Of a stretch of DNA of 36,222 nt, positions 7,547-16,063 are shown piece after piece. The stretch spans positions 1 to 36,222 of the forward strand of contig CAYYJO010000012.1 in the NCBI GenBank assembly GCA_964472265.1. The letters run 5' to 3'. The DNA is from JAGNLA01 sp964472265 (GTDB taxonomy: Bacteria; Caldisericota; Caldisericia; JAAYUI01). A model generated the notes under the pieces. That model was not told the origin of the DNA and did not search any database. It saw nothing but the letters and a program-made list of their open reading frames with translations. The position numbers and the translations under genes are program-made. Within the stretch, counting starts at the first letter, position 1, and every line of letters starts with the position of its first letter.

Positions 7547-10033
7547 TTACTTTATTGTTTTTGTAACGATCCTTGTGCTGCCGTAAGCATCCACACAGGT
7601 GATTTTTACGGTGAACTCGCCTGAGTCTGAGAAGGTGTGCTCTGACGTGAACGGGTTGCTGTCGCCCCTGACGGTTCCGCTCTCGGCAGGAGAGCCGTCG
7701 CCCCACTCAACCTTCACGGAATATGGTGATGATCCACCCCTTGGAAGAACGGAGACCCTGACAGGTTGACCGCTTGTTCTTACGCCCTTCTCAAGTCCAG
7801 ACCAGTTCGTTTCAACGAACATCTCACCTGGAGCCTTGTTGGCACAAACATTGATGACTGCATTGTCCTTGGCAATAAGGGTTCCTGATGTGGCGATTGC
7901 ATCGTTGATGATGGTGAGGCAATTTTGGATTGAGACGTTTGAGGCAAGCTTGAATTTAAGCTTGAAGGATTCCTTTGCGCCAGGCGTGAGGGTGCCAATG
8001 CTGTACTTGATTCCTGATAGTCCGACCGAACCTGACGGGGTGGACGAGACAAACTCAATTTCTTTGGGGAAAGCGTCGGTTAGAGCAACGTCTGTTGCAT
8101 CGGCGTCGCCTGTGTTTTTGACAGTTATTGTGAAATCAAAGGTGTCTTTGAGATTGTATGACGAAGAGCCGGCGGTTTTTGTAACCTCAAGCACTGGTTC
8201 TTTGACATGAATCTTTATGCACACCGAGTTTGAATAAGTTGGAATGTTTGAATCCAAGGCATGTCTGAAGGTTGCCTGGTTGCAGATGGTTTTGTACAAT
8301 GCCGGGTCGTTTATTTTCACCGAAAAATAGAACTGCTGTTCAAAGGCAAGCCTGACAAAATAGATTTCGTAGTTGCCAGGGGTCAGGTCGTACCAGACGA
8401 TGTTTGGGTTGCCTGAAGAGTCTAGAACCATGATCGGGTTGTACGATGAGCCCGTGTTGTTGCTGATGTTGGGATTTGTTGTTGTAATTGCGTCACCTGT
8501 TGCATTGACCCACGCCAAACCGTTCCATCTGGCATAGTAGATTTCATAGTTGCCTGGGGTGCTGTCATACCAAGCGATTCGGGGGTTGCCGGAAGAATCA
8601 AGGGCAATGCTTGGGTAGTAGGAAGTGCCTGTGTTGTTGCTGACGTTGGCGTTTGTAGTCGAGAGTACCGCGCCAGATGCTGTAAGCCATGTCGAACCAT
8701 CCCATCTGGCATAGTAGATTTCGTAATTGCCGGGTGTGAAATCAGACCAGACGATGTTTGGCTTGCCTGAAGAATCGAGTGCAATGGTTGGGTAATACGA
8801 TGTGCCGGAGTTGTTGCTGATGTTGGCGTTTGTGGTTGTGAGGACGGCCCCAGAGGATGTCACCCATGATGAACCGTCCCACTTGGCATAATAGATTTCA
8901 TAATTGCCTGGGGTGCTGTCATACCACGCAAGGTTTGGGTTGTCTGAAGAGTCAAGGGCGATGACCGGATAATATGAAGTCCCAGTGTTGTTGCTGACGT
9001 TTCCGTTTGTTGACGTCAATGGTATCCATGAGGAGTTAACCCATGTCGTGCCGTCCCATCTCGCAAAATAAACCTCGTAGTTGCCAGGGGTGAGATCGTG
9101 CCATGTGATGCACGGTCTGTTTGATTGGTCGATTGCAATGATTGGATAATAAGATGATCCGGTATTGTTGCTTACGTTTCCGTTTGTAGATGTGAGCGCT
9201 GCGCCGGCAGCATTGGCCCAGTTGGTTCCATCCCATCTTGCATAGTAGATTTCATAATTGCCAGGAGTGCTGTCAAACCATGTGACGCATGGCTTGCCCA
9301 GTTTGTCGAAGGCAAGGGATGGATAATAGGATGATCCGGTGTTGTTGCTGATGTTTCCATTTGTGGTTGTGAGCACTGAACCGGCAGCATTGACCCATTT
9401 GGTTCCATTCCATCTTGCGAAGAAGATTTCATAATTGCCTGCAGTGGTGTCATACCAGACTACACCGGGATAACCATCGGGATCCATGGCAATCTTTGGG
9501 CGGTATGACAAACCTGTATTGTTGCTTATGTTTATGTCCGATGGCTGAGGGTTTGCGCTTCCGACGTAGGGTGAACTGCCTGCTCCACGCCAAAAATTTG
9601 AAAGGTTCCATCTCAGCTGTGTTCCTGCCGGCGATCCTGTTGGAGGTTCGCCGTTCGTCCAGGTTGCGCCGTTGTCAAACGAGTATGAAAGATTGTAGGT
9701 TGGCGACATTGAACCGGCATAATAGGTTGTTCCGGTTGGAATAGTGTCATAAAGGTATGGGTTCTGGAGCGGATCCTGCCCCTGATTGAATTTCCAGTTG
9801 ATTTTATACCTGACTGTATTGCCGGGATCGACCAACTTGTTTGCGTCGTTGTAGGCGCCGTCATAGTTTGTGTCGACCGATTTTGTGAGGGTGAATGATC
9901 CGTTGAAAGCCGCCGAGGCATTGTTGCAGATTTTGGCAGCATTTCCGTTTGAATTTGAAGTGGCCGATACCGATGGGAGCGAAATCATCGTGATTGTCAC
10001 CAGGAGAGACAGCATCAATTTAGCAAATTTCAT
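7547..10033 (-). CDS. Exported seven-bladed propeller protein with DUF11 and PKD domains
   Basis: A secreted protein of 828 residues. The start is ATG 10033, 7 bases after GGAGGTG; the frame continues to 10114 but lacks a ribosome site there. Order: signal peptide (1-24, MKFAKLMLSLLVTITMISL...), linker domain (about 45-160) opening with the loop DTNYDGAYND and containing YLYDTIPTGTTYYAG (DUF11-like), then seven ~59-residue repeats (about 169-568). Each repeat reads N-I/V-S-N-N-x-G-x-S-Y-x-P, then I-A-L-D-x-x-G-x-P, then W-x-D-x-T-P-G-N-Y-E-I-Y-Y-A-R-W-x-G-x-x-W-V. A strand with CNQATFRH follows, then a DUF11 domain (about 614-720, TVKNTGDADATDVALTD) and a PKD domain (about 755-828, VEWGDGSP). 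No LPXTG, SLH or transmembrane anchor is visible. Binding or adhesion is inferred; no enzyme motif was found. The gene stands alone between a promoter and a hairpin terminator. Confidence 0.88.
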   Translation of the reverse strand: MKFAKLMLSLLVTITMISLPSVSATSNSNGNAAKICNNASAAFNGSFTLTKSVDTNYDGAYNDANKLVDPGNTVRYKINWKFNQGQDPLQNPYLYDTIPTGTTYYAGSMSPTYNLSYSFDNGATWTNGEPPTGSPAGTQLRWNLSNFWRGAGSSPYVGSANPQPSDINISNNTGLSYRPKIAMDPDGYPGVVWYDTTAGNYEIFFARWNGTKWVNAAGSVLTTTNGNISNNTGSSYYPSLAFDKLGKPCVTWFDSTPGNYEIYYARWDGTNWANAAGAALTSTNGNVSNNTGSSYYPIIAIDQSNRPCITWHDLTPGNYEVYFARWDGTTWVNSSWIPLTSTNGNVSNNTGTSYYPVIALDSSDNPNLAWYDSTPGNYEIYYAKWDGSSWVTSSGAVLTTTNANISNNSGTSYYPTIALDSSGKPNIVWSDFTPGNYEIYYARWDGSTWLTASGAVLSTTNANVSNNTGTSYYPSIALDSSGNPRIAWYDSTPGNYEIYYARWNGLAWVNATGDAITTTNPNISNNTGSSYNPIMVLDSSGNPNIVWYDLTPGNYEIYFVRLAFEQQFYFSVKINDPALYKTICNQATFRHALDSNIPTYSNSVCIKIHVKEPVLEVTKTAGSSSYNLKDTFDFTITVKNTGDADATDVALTDAFPKEIEFVSSTPSGSVGLSGIKYSIGTLTPGAKESFKLKFKLASNVSIQNCLTIINDAIATSGTLIAKDNAVINVCANKAPGEMFVETNWSGLEKGVRTSGQPVRVSVLPRGGSSPYSVKVEWGDGSPAESGTVRGDSNPFTSEHTFSDSGEFTVKITCVDAYGSTRIVTKTIK
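8330..9530 (-). repeat. Array of seven ~177-bp (59-aa) propeller blade repeats
   Basis: Seven consecutive in-frame units of about 59 codons, highly alike at DNA level (recurring blocks such as TAGATTTCATAATTGCC and GTGTTGTTGCTGA on the plus strand). The last unit lacks the W-V/T-N-A-x-G strand after its G-N-Y-E-I-Y-F block; the sequence just before unit 1 (W-R-G-A-G-S-S-P-Y) resembles that strand and could close the ring. Seven units fit one complete beta-propeller. Confidence 0.85.
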
Positions 10034-10112
10034 TATACACACCTCCAACAAATCTGGCACAAAACAAATAAAACCACGCCACAAACAAATAATCCTATGC
10101 CGAGATATTTTC

Positions 10113-10140
10113 ATTGTATAATATGCGTATATTCATTCAA
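10113..10140 (-). promoter_or_regulatory. Predicted sigma-70-type promoter of the 828-aa propeller gene
   Basis: On the minus strand, TTGAAT (10140-10135) and TACAAT (10118-10113) are separated by 16 bases, in front of an untranslated leader of roughly 70 bases leading to the GGAGGTG site. The rest of the 10141-10381 gap is AT-rich and shows no gene I can support. Confidence 0.55.
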
Positions 10141-10381
10141 TATGATGGATACCCCCCGACGGTCTTATTGATAAAATGTCGCTATTGACTTGGAAAATGG
10201 GGAAGGACTAATCGCAAATATATGGCAATAACTTGAACAATAACGAACCAATCAACTTTTTGGGCGTGTCAGATTCTGGCATTTCTTTTTTAACATATCA
10301 TGCCCTGTTGGTTGTACCTGGAAGGTGATTTTCTATAAATTTTCGTTTTTTAAGTTTAATAATCAAAATGATGATTGAAAA

Positions 10382-10417
10382 TGCAAAGCCGGATGTCAAA
10401 TGACATCCGGCTTTGCA
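10382..10417 (-). terminator. Intrinsic terminator after the 1814-aa propeller gene
   Basis: Arms TGCAAAGCCGGATGTCA (10382-10398) and TGACATCCGGCTTTGCA (10401-10417) are perfectly complementary over 17 bases. On the minus strand a TTTT run follows. It starts 13 bases past the stop codon. The stem is unusually long for an intrinsic terminator. Confidence 0.87.
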
Positions 10418-10429
10418 GGTGTATGTGCG

Positions 10430-13400
10430 TTAATATAAGGTTTTCGTAACAATCCTTGTGCTGCCGTATGCATCAACGCAAGTGATTTTCACAGTGAAAT
10501 CTCCAGTATCAGCGAAGGTGTGTCCTGTGATGTAGGATTCGCCTTCACCTTCAACGGTTCCAGAATTGGTTGATCCGTCACCCCAATCTATTGTCATCGA
10601 ATATGGAGATGACCCGCATCTTGGAATGACTTCCAGTTTCACTGGCTCGCCTTTTGCCCTCACGCCTTTGATCACATTCGTCCACTTTGTGTCGATGTAA
10701 AGCTCACACGGCGCTTTGGGTGTGCAGATATTGATGGCTGCAGTGTCTTTGACGATGAGTGTTCCAGACGATGCAATGGCTTCATTTATAACCGTGATGC
10801 AATCATCGATTGTTGTTTTGGGCGAGAGTTTGAACTTCAGGGTGAAGGAGGCCGATGCGTTTGGAGCGAGAGTGCCAAGTGAGAATTTGACGGTGCTGAA
10901 GCCGACCTGTCCCGAAGGTGTCGATGAATCAAACACAAGTTCGTTGGGGAAGTTGTCGGTAAGAACGACATTTTCAGCTGCCGTGCTCCCGTTGTTTGCA
11001 ACCGTGATCTGGAAAACGAAGGTGTCTTTTGGATTGTACTGAAGCGATTTTGCCGTTTTTCGGATTACAAGGTTTGCACCCTTGACCTCTGAAGCGCCCT
11101 TGACCTTCACGCACACAGAGTTTGAAGAAAGTGGGTTTCCGCCGTCAAAAGCGTGGGAGAAAGTGGCAGAGTTGCATATTGGCGAAAGCGCAGGAACCGA
11201 GAACGGTTTGTCGACAATGACCGAGAAAGTGAAGGTCTGGTGGTGCTCTGTCCACTTGGCAAAATAAACTTCGTTGTTGCCGGGGGTTTTGTCCAGCCAG
11301 GCAATGTTCGGGTTGTTTGTGACCGGATCGAAGGCAAGTGACGGGAACCATGATCTTGCTGGGCTTGTGTTGATGATGCCGTTTACTGCAGTGAAGGCGT
11401 CGCCTTTTGCATTCACCCATGCAGACCCGCTCCATTTTGAGTAGTAAATCTCGCTGTTTCCTGTTGTGTCGTCTTCCCATGAGATTGCAGGAAGATTGTT
11501 GAAATCAAGGCCAAGCGAGAGCAGGTATGATCCTCCTGATGTGTGGCTCATGTTCGGGTTTGTCGAATCGATTGCGGTGCTGTCAGAGTTGACCCAGGCT
11601 GAGCCATTCCACCTGGCAAAGTAGATTTCGTAGTTCCCGGGCGTGTCATCTGACCAGGCGATGCAAGGATTTCCGGTAACTCTGTCAGTGAACAAGAACG
11701 GAATTTGTGATGACCCGGTGTTGTTGCTGATGTTTCCGTTTGTTGGCGTGAGAGGTGTGCCAGACGCTGTCACCCATTGGGTTCCGTCCCACTTTGCAAA
11801 GTATACTTCAAAGTTTGTGCCGAAGTTGTTGTCCCAGGCAACGAAAGGTCTGTCATTTGGATCAAGGGAAATTGTCGGCCAGAACGAGTTCACGACGTTG
11901 TTGCCCATGCTTCCGTTTGTGGTGTTGAGAATGGTTCCTGCGGCGTTTGTCCAGTTCGTGCCGTTCCACCTGGCAAAGTAGTTCTGGAATGAACCGGTCG
12001 TGTTGTCCTTCCACACGATGCAGGGGTATCCTTTGCTGTCCAGAACAAGCTGGGACGGGAACCATGACAAGCCTGCATTGTTGCTGATGTTGGAATTGAC
12101 AAGAGTGGCAGGCATTCCGGCTGAATTTGTCCACTGGCTGCCATTCCACTTTACAACGTGTATTTCAAGATTTGTAAATACTATGCCGTTGCTTTGGAAT
12201 GCAATCCAGGGGTTGCCTGTAAGAGGGTCGAGTGCAAGTGAGGGATCGCCGCCAGCAAGTCCAGCCACATTGCCGTTTGCTGCCGTGAACGGGAGACCGG
12301 CTGCATTGACCCACTGGGTGCCATTCCATTTTGCATAGTAAACCATTGTTGTGCCTAAAACATCGTCTGACCAGGCAATACTTGGATGGCCATCCTTGTA
12401 GACAGCAAGTGACGGGAAATCGGAAATGCCTGTGTTTTTGCTCATGTTTGGATTTGTTGAATTGACAAGCTGTCCCTGAGCATTCGTCCAGCCTGGCTGG
12501 GTCAACTTCCAGCGGAGGATTGTTCCTGCAGCCGAACCGTCCGGTGGTTCGCCAGCAAGCCAGGAGAATCCGTTGTCTGTCGAATATGAGAGGTTGAAAG
12601 TCGGCGACGATCCAGTCACGTACTTTGTGCCAAGCGGAACCGTGTCGTAAATGTAGGCGCCGTTAAGCGGGTCGTTGTTTGGGTTGTCAAATGTCCAGTC
12701 GAGCTTGTAGCCGAGAGTTGTGCCCGGGGCGATTGTGGTAGCATTATCCGTGTACTTCCCGTCGCCGTTTGAGTCAACGCCCTTTTCGAGGGTGAATGTG
12801 CCGGTGTAATTGAACTTTATCGTGTTGCACACTTCGTTGCTCTCGATTGCCGAGTCGTTATCCCACTTGTGCCTGAAGGTTGCGTGGTTGCATATGCCGT
12901 ATGATGTTGCCGGATTGTCGATTTTGACGGAGAAGGTAAAGGATAAAGCATTCTCAACCATTACAAAATATATCTCATTATTTCCTAGGGTGTCATCATG
13001 CCAGACAAGCTCTGGGTTATTATTGCTATCAAGATAAAACCTTGGCGAGCTGGATATTCCAGAATTATTGCTGATATCAATGTTTACTATCGAGTTTAGC
13101 AAGTTGTCAACACTGACCCAAGCTGAGCCATTCCATTTCTGGAAGAAAATATCATAATTGCCGAGTGTATTGTCATTCCACATTACATAAGGATTGCTAC
13201 TGCTATCAAGACATAATGCTGCATAACCGGAAAAACCGACATTATTGCTTATGTTGGCATTTGTTGCATTTAGCGCAACATTATTCTGATCAACCCAATT
13301 GCCACCATTCCATTTGGCAAAGTAAATTTCAGAATTTCCAGGCGTGTCGTCCTGCCAGGTTATATAAGGGTTGTCATTGCTGCCCAGGATGCACATCGCA

Positions 13401-15874
13401 TACCAAGAGTTCCCAGTATTATTGCTAATGTTCGCATTAGTCGCAGTAAGCGTAGAACCATTCGCATTAACCCAGGAAGAACCGTTCCATCTTGTAAAAA
13501 AGATTTCTCTGTTGCCTGCGGATGTATCATCCCAGACAATTGTTGGGTAGTTATTCGAATCCAGCACAAGATCAGGATAATGTGATACTCCTGGGTTATT
13601 GCTTACATTTGGATTTGTGGCTGTCAATATCATATTTGAGGCATTAACCCAATTGCTGCCATCCCACTTTGCATAATAGATATCCTGATTTCCCGGTGTT
13701 GTATCCCACCAACAGAGATGAACAAATCCATTTTTATCGATTCTCAGGTCCACATCATTAGAAGTACCAGTGCTATTGCTTACATTTCCATTCGTTGCAG
13801 TTAATGGTTGTCCCTGCATATTCGTCCATAACCAACCGTTCCATCTAGCAACAAAAATCTCATAATTAGAGGATAATTCTGACCAGGCTACAACAGGGTT
13901 ATCGCTTGAATCTAGTGAAAAATCCGGAAAACCTGAATCGAAAGCTGTATTACTAACATTACCGTTGGCTAAGGTAAACGTTGAGCCTCCAGCGTTTACC
14001 CACTGTGAGCCATTCCATTTGCAGAAATAAATTTCATAATTTCCAGAGGAATTATCCTGCCAGACAATGTTGGGGTAACCTTTAGAATTTCTCTTTACAA
14101 TCGGAACCTGTGAGTTACCATTGTCTCTACTCACATTAATATCCAACGGCTGGGTTGCAGCAGACCCAACGTAAGGCGATCCGGCGGCACCGACCCACAG
14201 TGAAGACAAATCCCAGCGTAGCCGTGTTCCGGCTGGCGATCCGTTTGGTGGTTCGCCGGCAATCCAGGTGGCTCCACCATCGGTTGAGTAGGAGATGTTT
14301 GCTGTCGGCGATGCCGATCCTGAAACGTAGGTGGTTCCATCAGGAATGGTGTCGTAAAGGTAGGGGTTTTCGAGAGCATCCTGGCCCTGATTGAACTTCC
14401 AGTTGATCTTGTAACTGAGCGTGTCGCCAGCGCTCACGTTTTTGCCTGAGTCGCTGTAGTCCCCGTCGTTATTGGTGTCGACCGACTTTGTGATTGTGAA
14501 TGAGCCGTCAAAGGAGTTTGAAAACTTAGTATAGTAAATCTCGAAAACACCTGGTGTTAGATCTGCCCAAACAATATTTGGATTATCTAATGTATCCAAA
14601 GTAAACCTTGGTGAATATGACCAATCAGTCGTGTTGCTGATATTAGGATTCAAATTATTAATGGTATAACCATCGATCGTTATCCAATTGTTTCCATTGA
14701 ATCTTGAATAATAGACTTCAAAATTACCAGAAGTGTTGTCTGACCAGGTAATGTTTGGGAAATCCAAAGTATCTAAAACAAGACTTGGGTGATGAGAACG
14801 ACCAGCATTATTGCTTATATTTGCGTTTATACCGTTATAAATTTGACTTTGAGCATTAACCCAGTTTATTCCATTAAAACACAAATAATAAATTTCATCA
14901 ACACCAGGAGTGCTTGTTTCATCTTCCCATGCCAGACATGGATAATTTAATTTATTTTTCGCCACACATGGGTGTTGTGATCTGCCAATATTATTCGAGA
15001 TGTTACCATTTGTAGAGTTTAATATTGTGTCTTGAATGTTAACCCAATTTACTCCATTCCATTTACATACAAATATTTCCCAGTTTCCTACTGTGTCATC
15101 ATACCATGTAATTAACGGATAATCTTGACTATCAAGATAAAAATTTGAATCGTAAGAAAATCCGTTGTTATTACTTATATTTGCATTCATTGATGAAAGA
15201 ATTGTTCCATGAATGTTGACCCAATTTGAGCCATTCCATTTAGAGTAGTATATTTCGTGATTACCTGGAGTTGTGTCTGACCAGGAAATACAGGGATTTC
15301 CTAATGAATCCAATACAAGAACAGGAATATTTGAGTCACCAATGTTATTACTTACATTTCTATTTGTATTTGTAACTGGTAACCCCTGCACATTTACCCA
15401 TTGAAATCCATCCCATCTACTGAAAAAGATTTCCCAGTTTCCAAGCGAGTTGTCTTCCCAGACTAGGCAAGGATAATTGTTTTTATCCAAAACAAGATGA
15501 TGTTCATAAGATCTCCCTGGAGTGTTGCTAACATTTCCATTTGTAGCATTAAGCAAAGCCCCTTGAGTATTTATCCAAGTAGAACCATTCCACCTTGCAA
15601 AAAATATCTCTTCGTTACCAGCAGAATAATCAACCCAAGAGATACAAGGGTAGCCATTTGTGTCGACAACAATATGAGGAATATATGAAGTCCCACTATT
15701 GTTGCTCACATTTATATCCATCGGCTGCGACGCAACAGAACCGATATAAGGAGAGCCGGCGGCTCCTACCCAGCCAACTAAGGCATTTGTTCTTTCTGGC
15801 GAAGGCATGAAAACTGTACATGTTAAAAAAACGACGATGGCAACAATCTTTGCCACTAATCCGGTAAACCTCAT
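10430..15874 (-). CDS. Giant exported protein with three seven-bladed propellers, DUF11 and PKD domains
   Basis: A secreted protein of 1814 residues, paralogous to the 828-residue one. Start ATG 15874 follows AGGAGG by 5 bases. Order: signal peptide (1-32); propeller 1 (about 50-450, seven repeats); linker A (about 455-580) with DTNNDGDYSD and YLYDTIPDGTTY; propeller 2 (about 580-980, seven repeats); a CNHATFRH strand; linker B (about 1015-1140) with DSNGDGKYTD and YIYDTVPLGTKY; propeller 3 (about 1143-1550, seven repeats); a CNSATFSH strand; DUF11 (about 1600-1700); and a PKD domain (about 1720-1814, IDWGDGST). No anchor or catalytic motif is visible. Its C-terminal 19 residues before the last two match the 828-residue protein exactly (TVKITCVDAYGSTRIVTKT). 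Base composition varies sharply between modules: propellers 1 and 2 are AT-rich, linker A and propeller 3 are not. Extracellular binding or a structural role is inferred. Confidence 0.87.
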   Translation of the reverse strand: MRFTGLVAKIVAIVVFLTCTVFMPSPERTNALVGWVGAAGSPYIGSVASQPMDINVSNNSGTSYIPHIVVDTNGYPCISWVDYSAGNEEIFFARWNGSTWINTQGALLNATNGNVSNTPGRSYEHHLVLDKNNYPCLVWEDNSLGNWEIFFSRWDGFQWVNVQGLPVTNTNRNVSNNIGDSNIPVLVLDSLGNPCISWSDTTPGNHEIYYSKWNGSNWVNIHGTILSSMNANISNNNGFSYDSNFYLDSQDYPLITWYDDTVGNWEIFVCKWNGVNWVNIQDTILNSTNGNISNNIGRSQHPCVAKNKLNYPCLAWEDETSTPGVDEIYYLCFNGINWVNAQSQIYNGINANISNNAGRSHHPSLVLDTLDFPNITWSDNTSGNFEVYYSRFNGNNWITIDGYTINNLNPNISNTTDWSYSPRFTLDTLDNPNIVWADLTPGVFEIYYTKFSNSFDGSFTITKSVDTNNDGDYSDSGKNVSAGDTLSYKINWKFNQGQDALENPYLYDTIPDGTTYVSGSASPTANISYSTDGGATWIAGEPPNGSPAGTRLRWDLSSLWVGAAGSPYVGSAATQPLDINVSRDNGNSQVPIVKRNSKGYPNIVWQDNSSGNYEIYFCKWNGSQWVNAGGSTFTLANGNVSNTAFDSGFPDFSLDSSDNPVVAWSELSSNYEIFVARWNGWLWTNMQGQPLTATNGNVSNSTGTSNDVDLRIDKNGFVHLCWWDTTPGNQDIYYAKWDGSNWVNASNMILTATNPNVSNNPGVSHYPDLVLDSNNYPTIVWDDTSAGNREIFFTRWNGSSWVNANGSTLTATNANISNNTGNSWYAMCILGSNDNPYITWQDDTPGNSEIYFAKWNGGNWVDQNNVALNATNANISNNVGFSGYAALCLDSSSNPYVMWNDNTLGNYDIFFQKWNGSAWVSVDNLLNSIVNIDISNNSGISSSPRFYLDSNNNPELVWHDDTLGNNEIYFVMVENALSFTFSVKIDNPATSYGICNHATFRHKWDNDSAIESNEVCNTIKFNYTGTFTLEKGVDSNGDGKYTDNATTIAPGTTLGYKLDWTFDNPNNDPLNGAYIYDTVPLGTKYVTGSSPTFNLSYSTDNGFSWLAGEPPDGSAAGTILRWKLTQPGWTNAQGQLVNSTNPNMSKNTGISDFPSLAVYKDGHPSIAWSDDVLGTTMVYYAKWNGTQWVNAAGLPFTAANGNVAGLAGGDPSLALDPLTGNPWIAFQSNGIVFTNLEIHVVKWNGSQWTNSAGMPATLVNSNISNNAGLSWFPSQLVLDSKGYPCIVWKDNTTGSFQNYFARWNGTNWTNAAGTILNTTNGSMGNNVVNSFWPTISLDPNDRPFVAWDNNFGTNFEVYFAKWDGTQWVTASGTPLTPTNGNISNNTGSSQIPFLFTDRVTGNPCIAWSDDTPGNYEIYFARWNGSAWVNSDSTAIDSTNPNMSHTSGGSYLLSLGLDFNNLPAISWEDDTTGNSEIYYSKWSGSAWVNAKGDAFTAVNGIINTSPARSWFPSLAFDPVTNNPNIAWLDKTPGNNEVYFAKWTEHHQTFTFSVIVDKPFSVPALSPICNSATFSHAFDGGNPLSSNSVCVKVKGASEVKGANLVIRKTAKSLQYNPKDTFVFQITVANNGSTAAENVVLTDNFPNELVFDSSTPSGQVGFSTVKFSLGTLAPNASASFTLKFKLSPKTTIDDCITVINEAIASSGTLIVKDTAAINICTPKAPCELYIDTKWTNVIKGVRAKGEPVKLEVIPRCGSSPYSMTIDWGDGSTNSGTVEGEGESYITGHTFADTGDFTVKITCVDAYGSTRIVTKTLY
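11225..12455 (-). repeat. Propeller 3 blade array (seven units) of the 1814-aa protein
   Basis: Seven units of about 59 codons, more divergent than those of the 828-aa protein: unit 2 is irregular (NVAGLAGGDPSLALDP) and unit 4 lacks the usual NNxG. GC content is like the rest of the locus. The region just upstream (WTNAQGQLVNSTNP) supplies the strand that unit 7 lacks. Confidence 0.8.
12945..14140 (-). repeat. Propeller 2 blade array (seven units) of the 1814-aa protein
   Basis: Seven units beginning NVSRDNG and ending in NNEIYFVMVENALSFTFSV. The DNA is clearly AT-richer than its flanks, and many codons end in A or T where the third array uses G or C. Unit 2 is one residue short (SELSSNYEIF). 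Recognition is by the repeated G-N-x-E-I-Y/F-F and W-N-G-x-x-W-V pattern. Confidence 0.8.
14525..15720 (-). repeat. Propeller 1 blade array (seven units) of the 1814-aa protein
   Basis: Seven units from INVSNNSG to GVFEIYYTKF. This is the most AT-rich part of the window's coding DNA: the line at 15121-15180 has 14 G/C of 60 by hand count, against 39 of 60 at 14221-14280 in the adjoining linker. Unit 5 has a two-residue insertion (ETSTPGVDEIYY). The lead-in GWVGAAGSPY resembles the strand missing from unit 7. Confidence 0.8.
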
Positions 15875-15908
15875 CAAGGCCTCCTAAAAAATAGAACTAT
15901 TCATATTA

Positions 15909-15936
15909 ATGTTACGACCAAACTATGAAAAATCAA
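15909..15936 (-). promoter_or_regulatory. Predicted promoter of the 1814-aa propeller gene
   Basis: On the minus strand TTGATT (15936-15931) and TAACAT (15914-15909) are spaced by 16 bases, leading to a leader of about 30 bases with AGGAGG before the start. The match is moderate (4 of 6 at each box). Confidence 0.4.
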
Positions 15937-16012
15937 TCATTGCAGATGCCAATAAATTGCGATTATTCCAATCCTTTTGCCTGAATTTACAAAAAACCAG
16001 GGCATAAAATCA

Positions 16013-16043
16013 AACAGCCGGACTTAAAAAAAGTCCGGCTGTT
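16013..16043 (-). terminator. Intrinsic terminator after the stalk/repeat protein gene
   Basis: Arms AACAGCCGGACTT (16013-16025) and AAGTCCGGCTGTT (16031-16043) around a loop of five A. On the minus strand a T-rich stretch (TTTGATTTTATG) follows. It starts 20 bases beyond the stop of the gene. Confidence 0.87.
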
Positions 16044-16063
16044 AAGGGGTTACGCCCTAAAAA

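Noticed and set aside
7446..7706. Minus-strand 86-aa frame across the terminator
   Set aside because: It runs through the hairpin and the PKD coding region out of frame; Arg-rich composition is typical of an antisense or shifted shadow.
8330..15720. CRISPR-like regular spacing of repeated DNA
   Set aside because: The ~177-base period is three times a 59-aa protein repeat, is coding throughout and has no short identical repeat with unique spacers.
10430..15874. Sortase or SLH anchoring of the giant exported proteins
   Set aside because: No LPXTG-like motif, C-terminal hydrophobic helix or SLH repeat was found in any of them.
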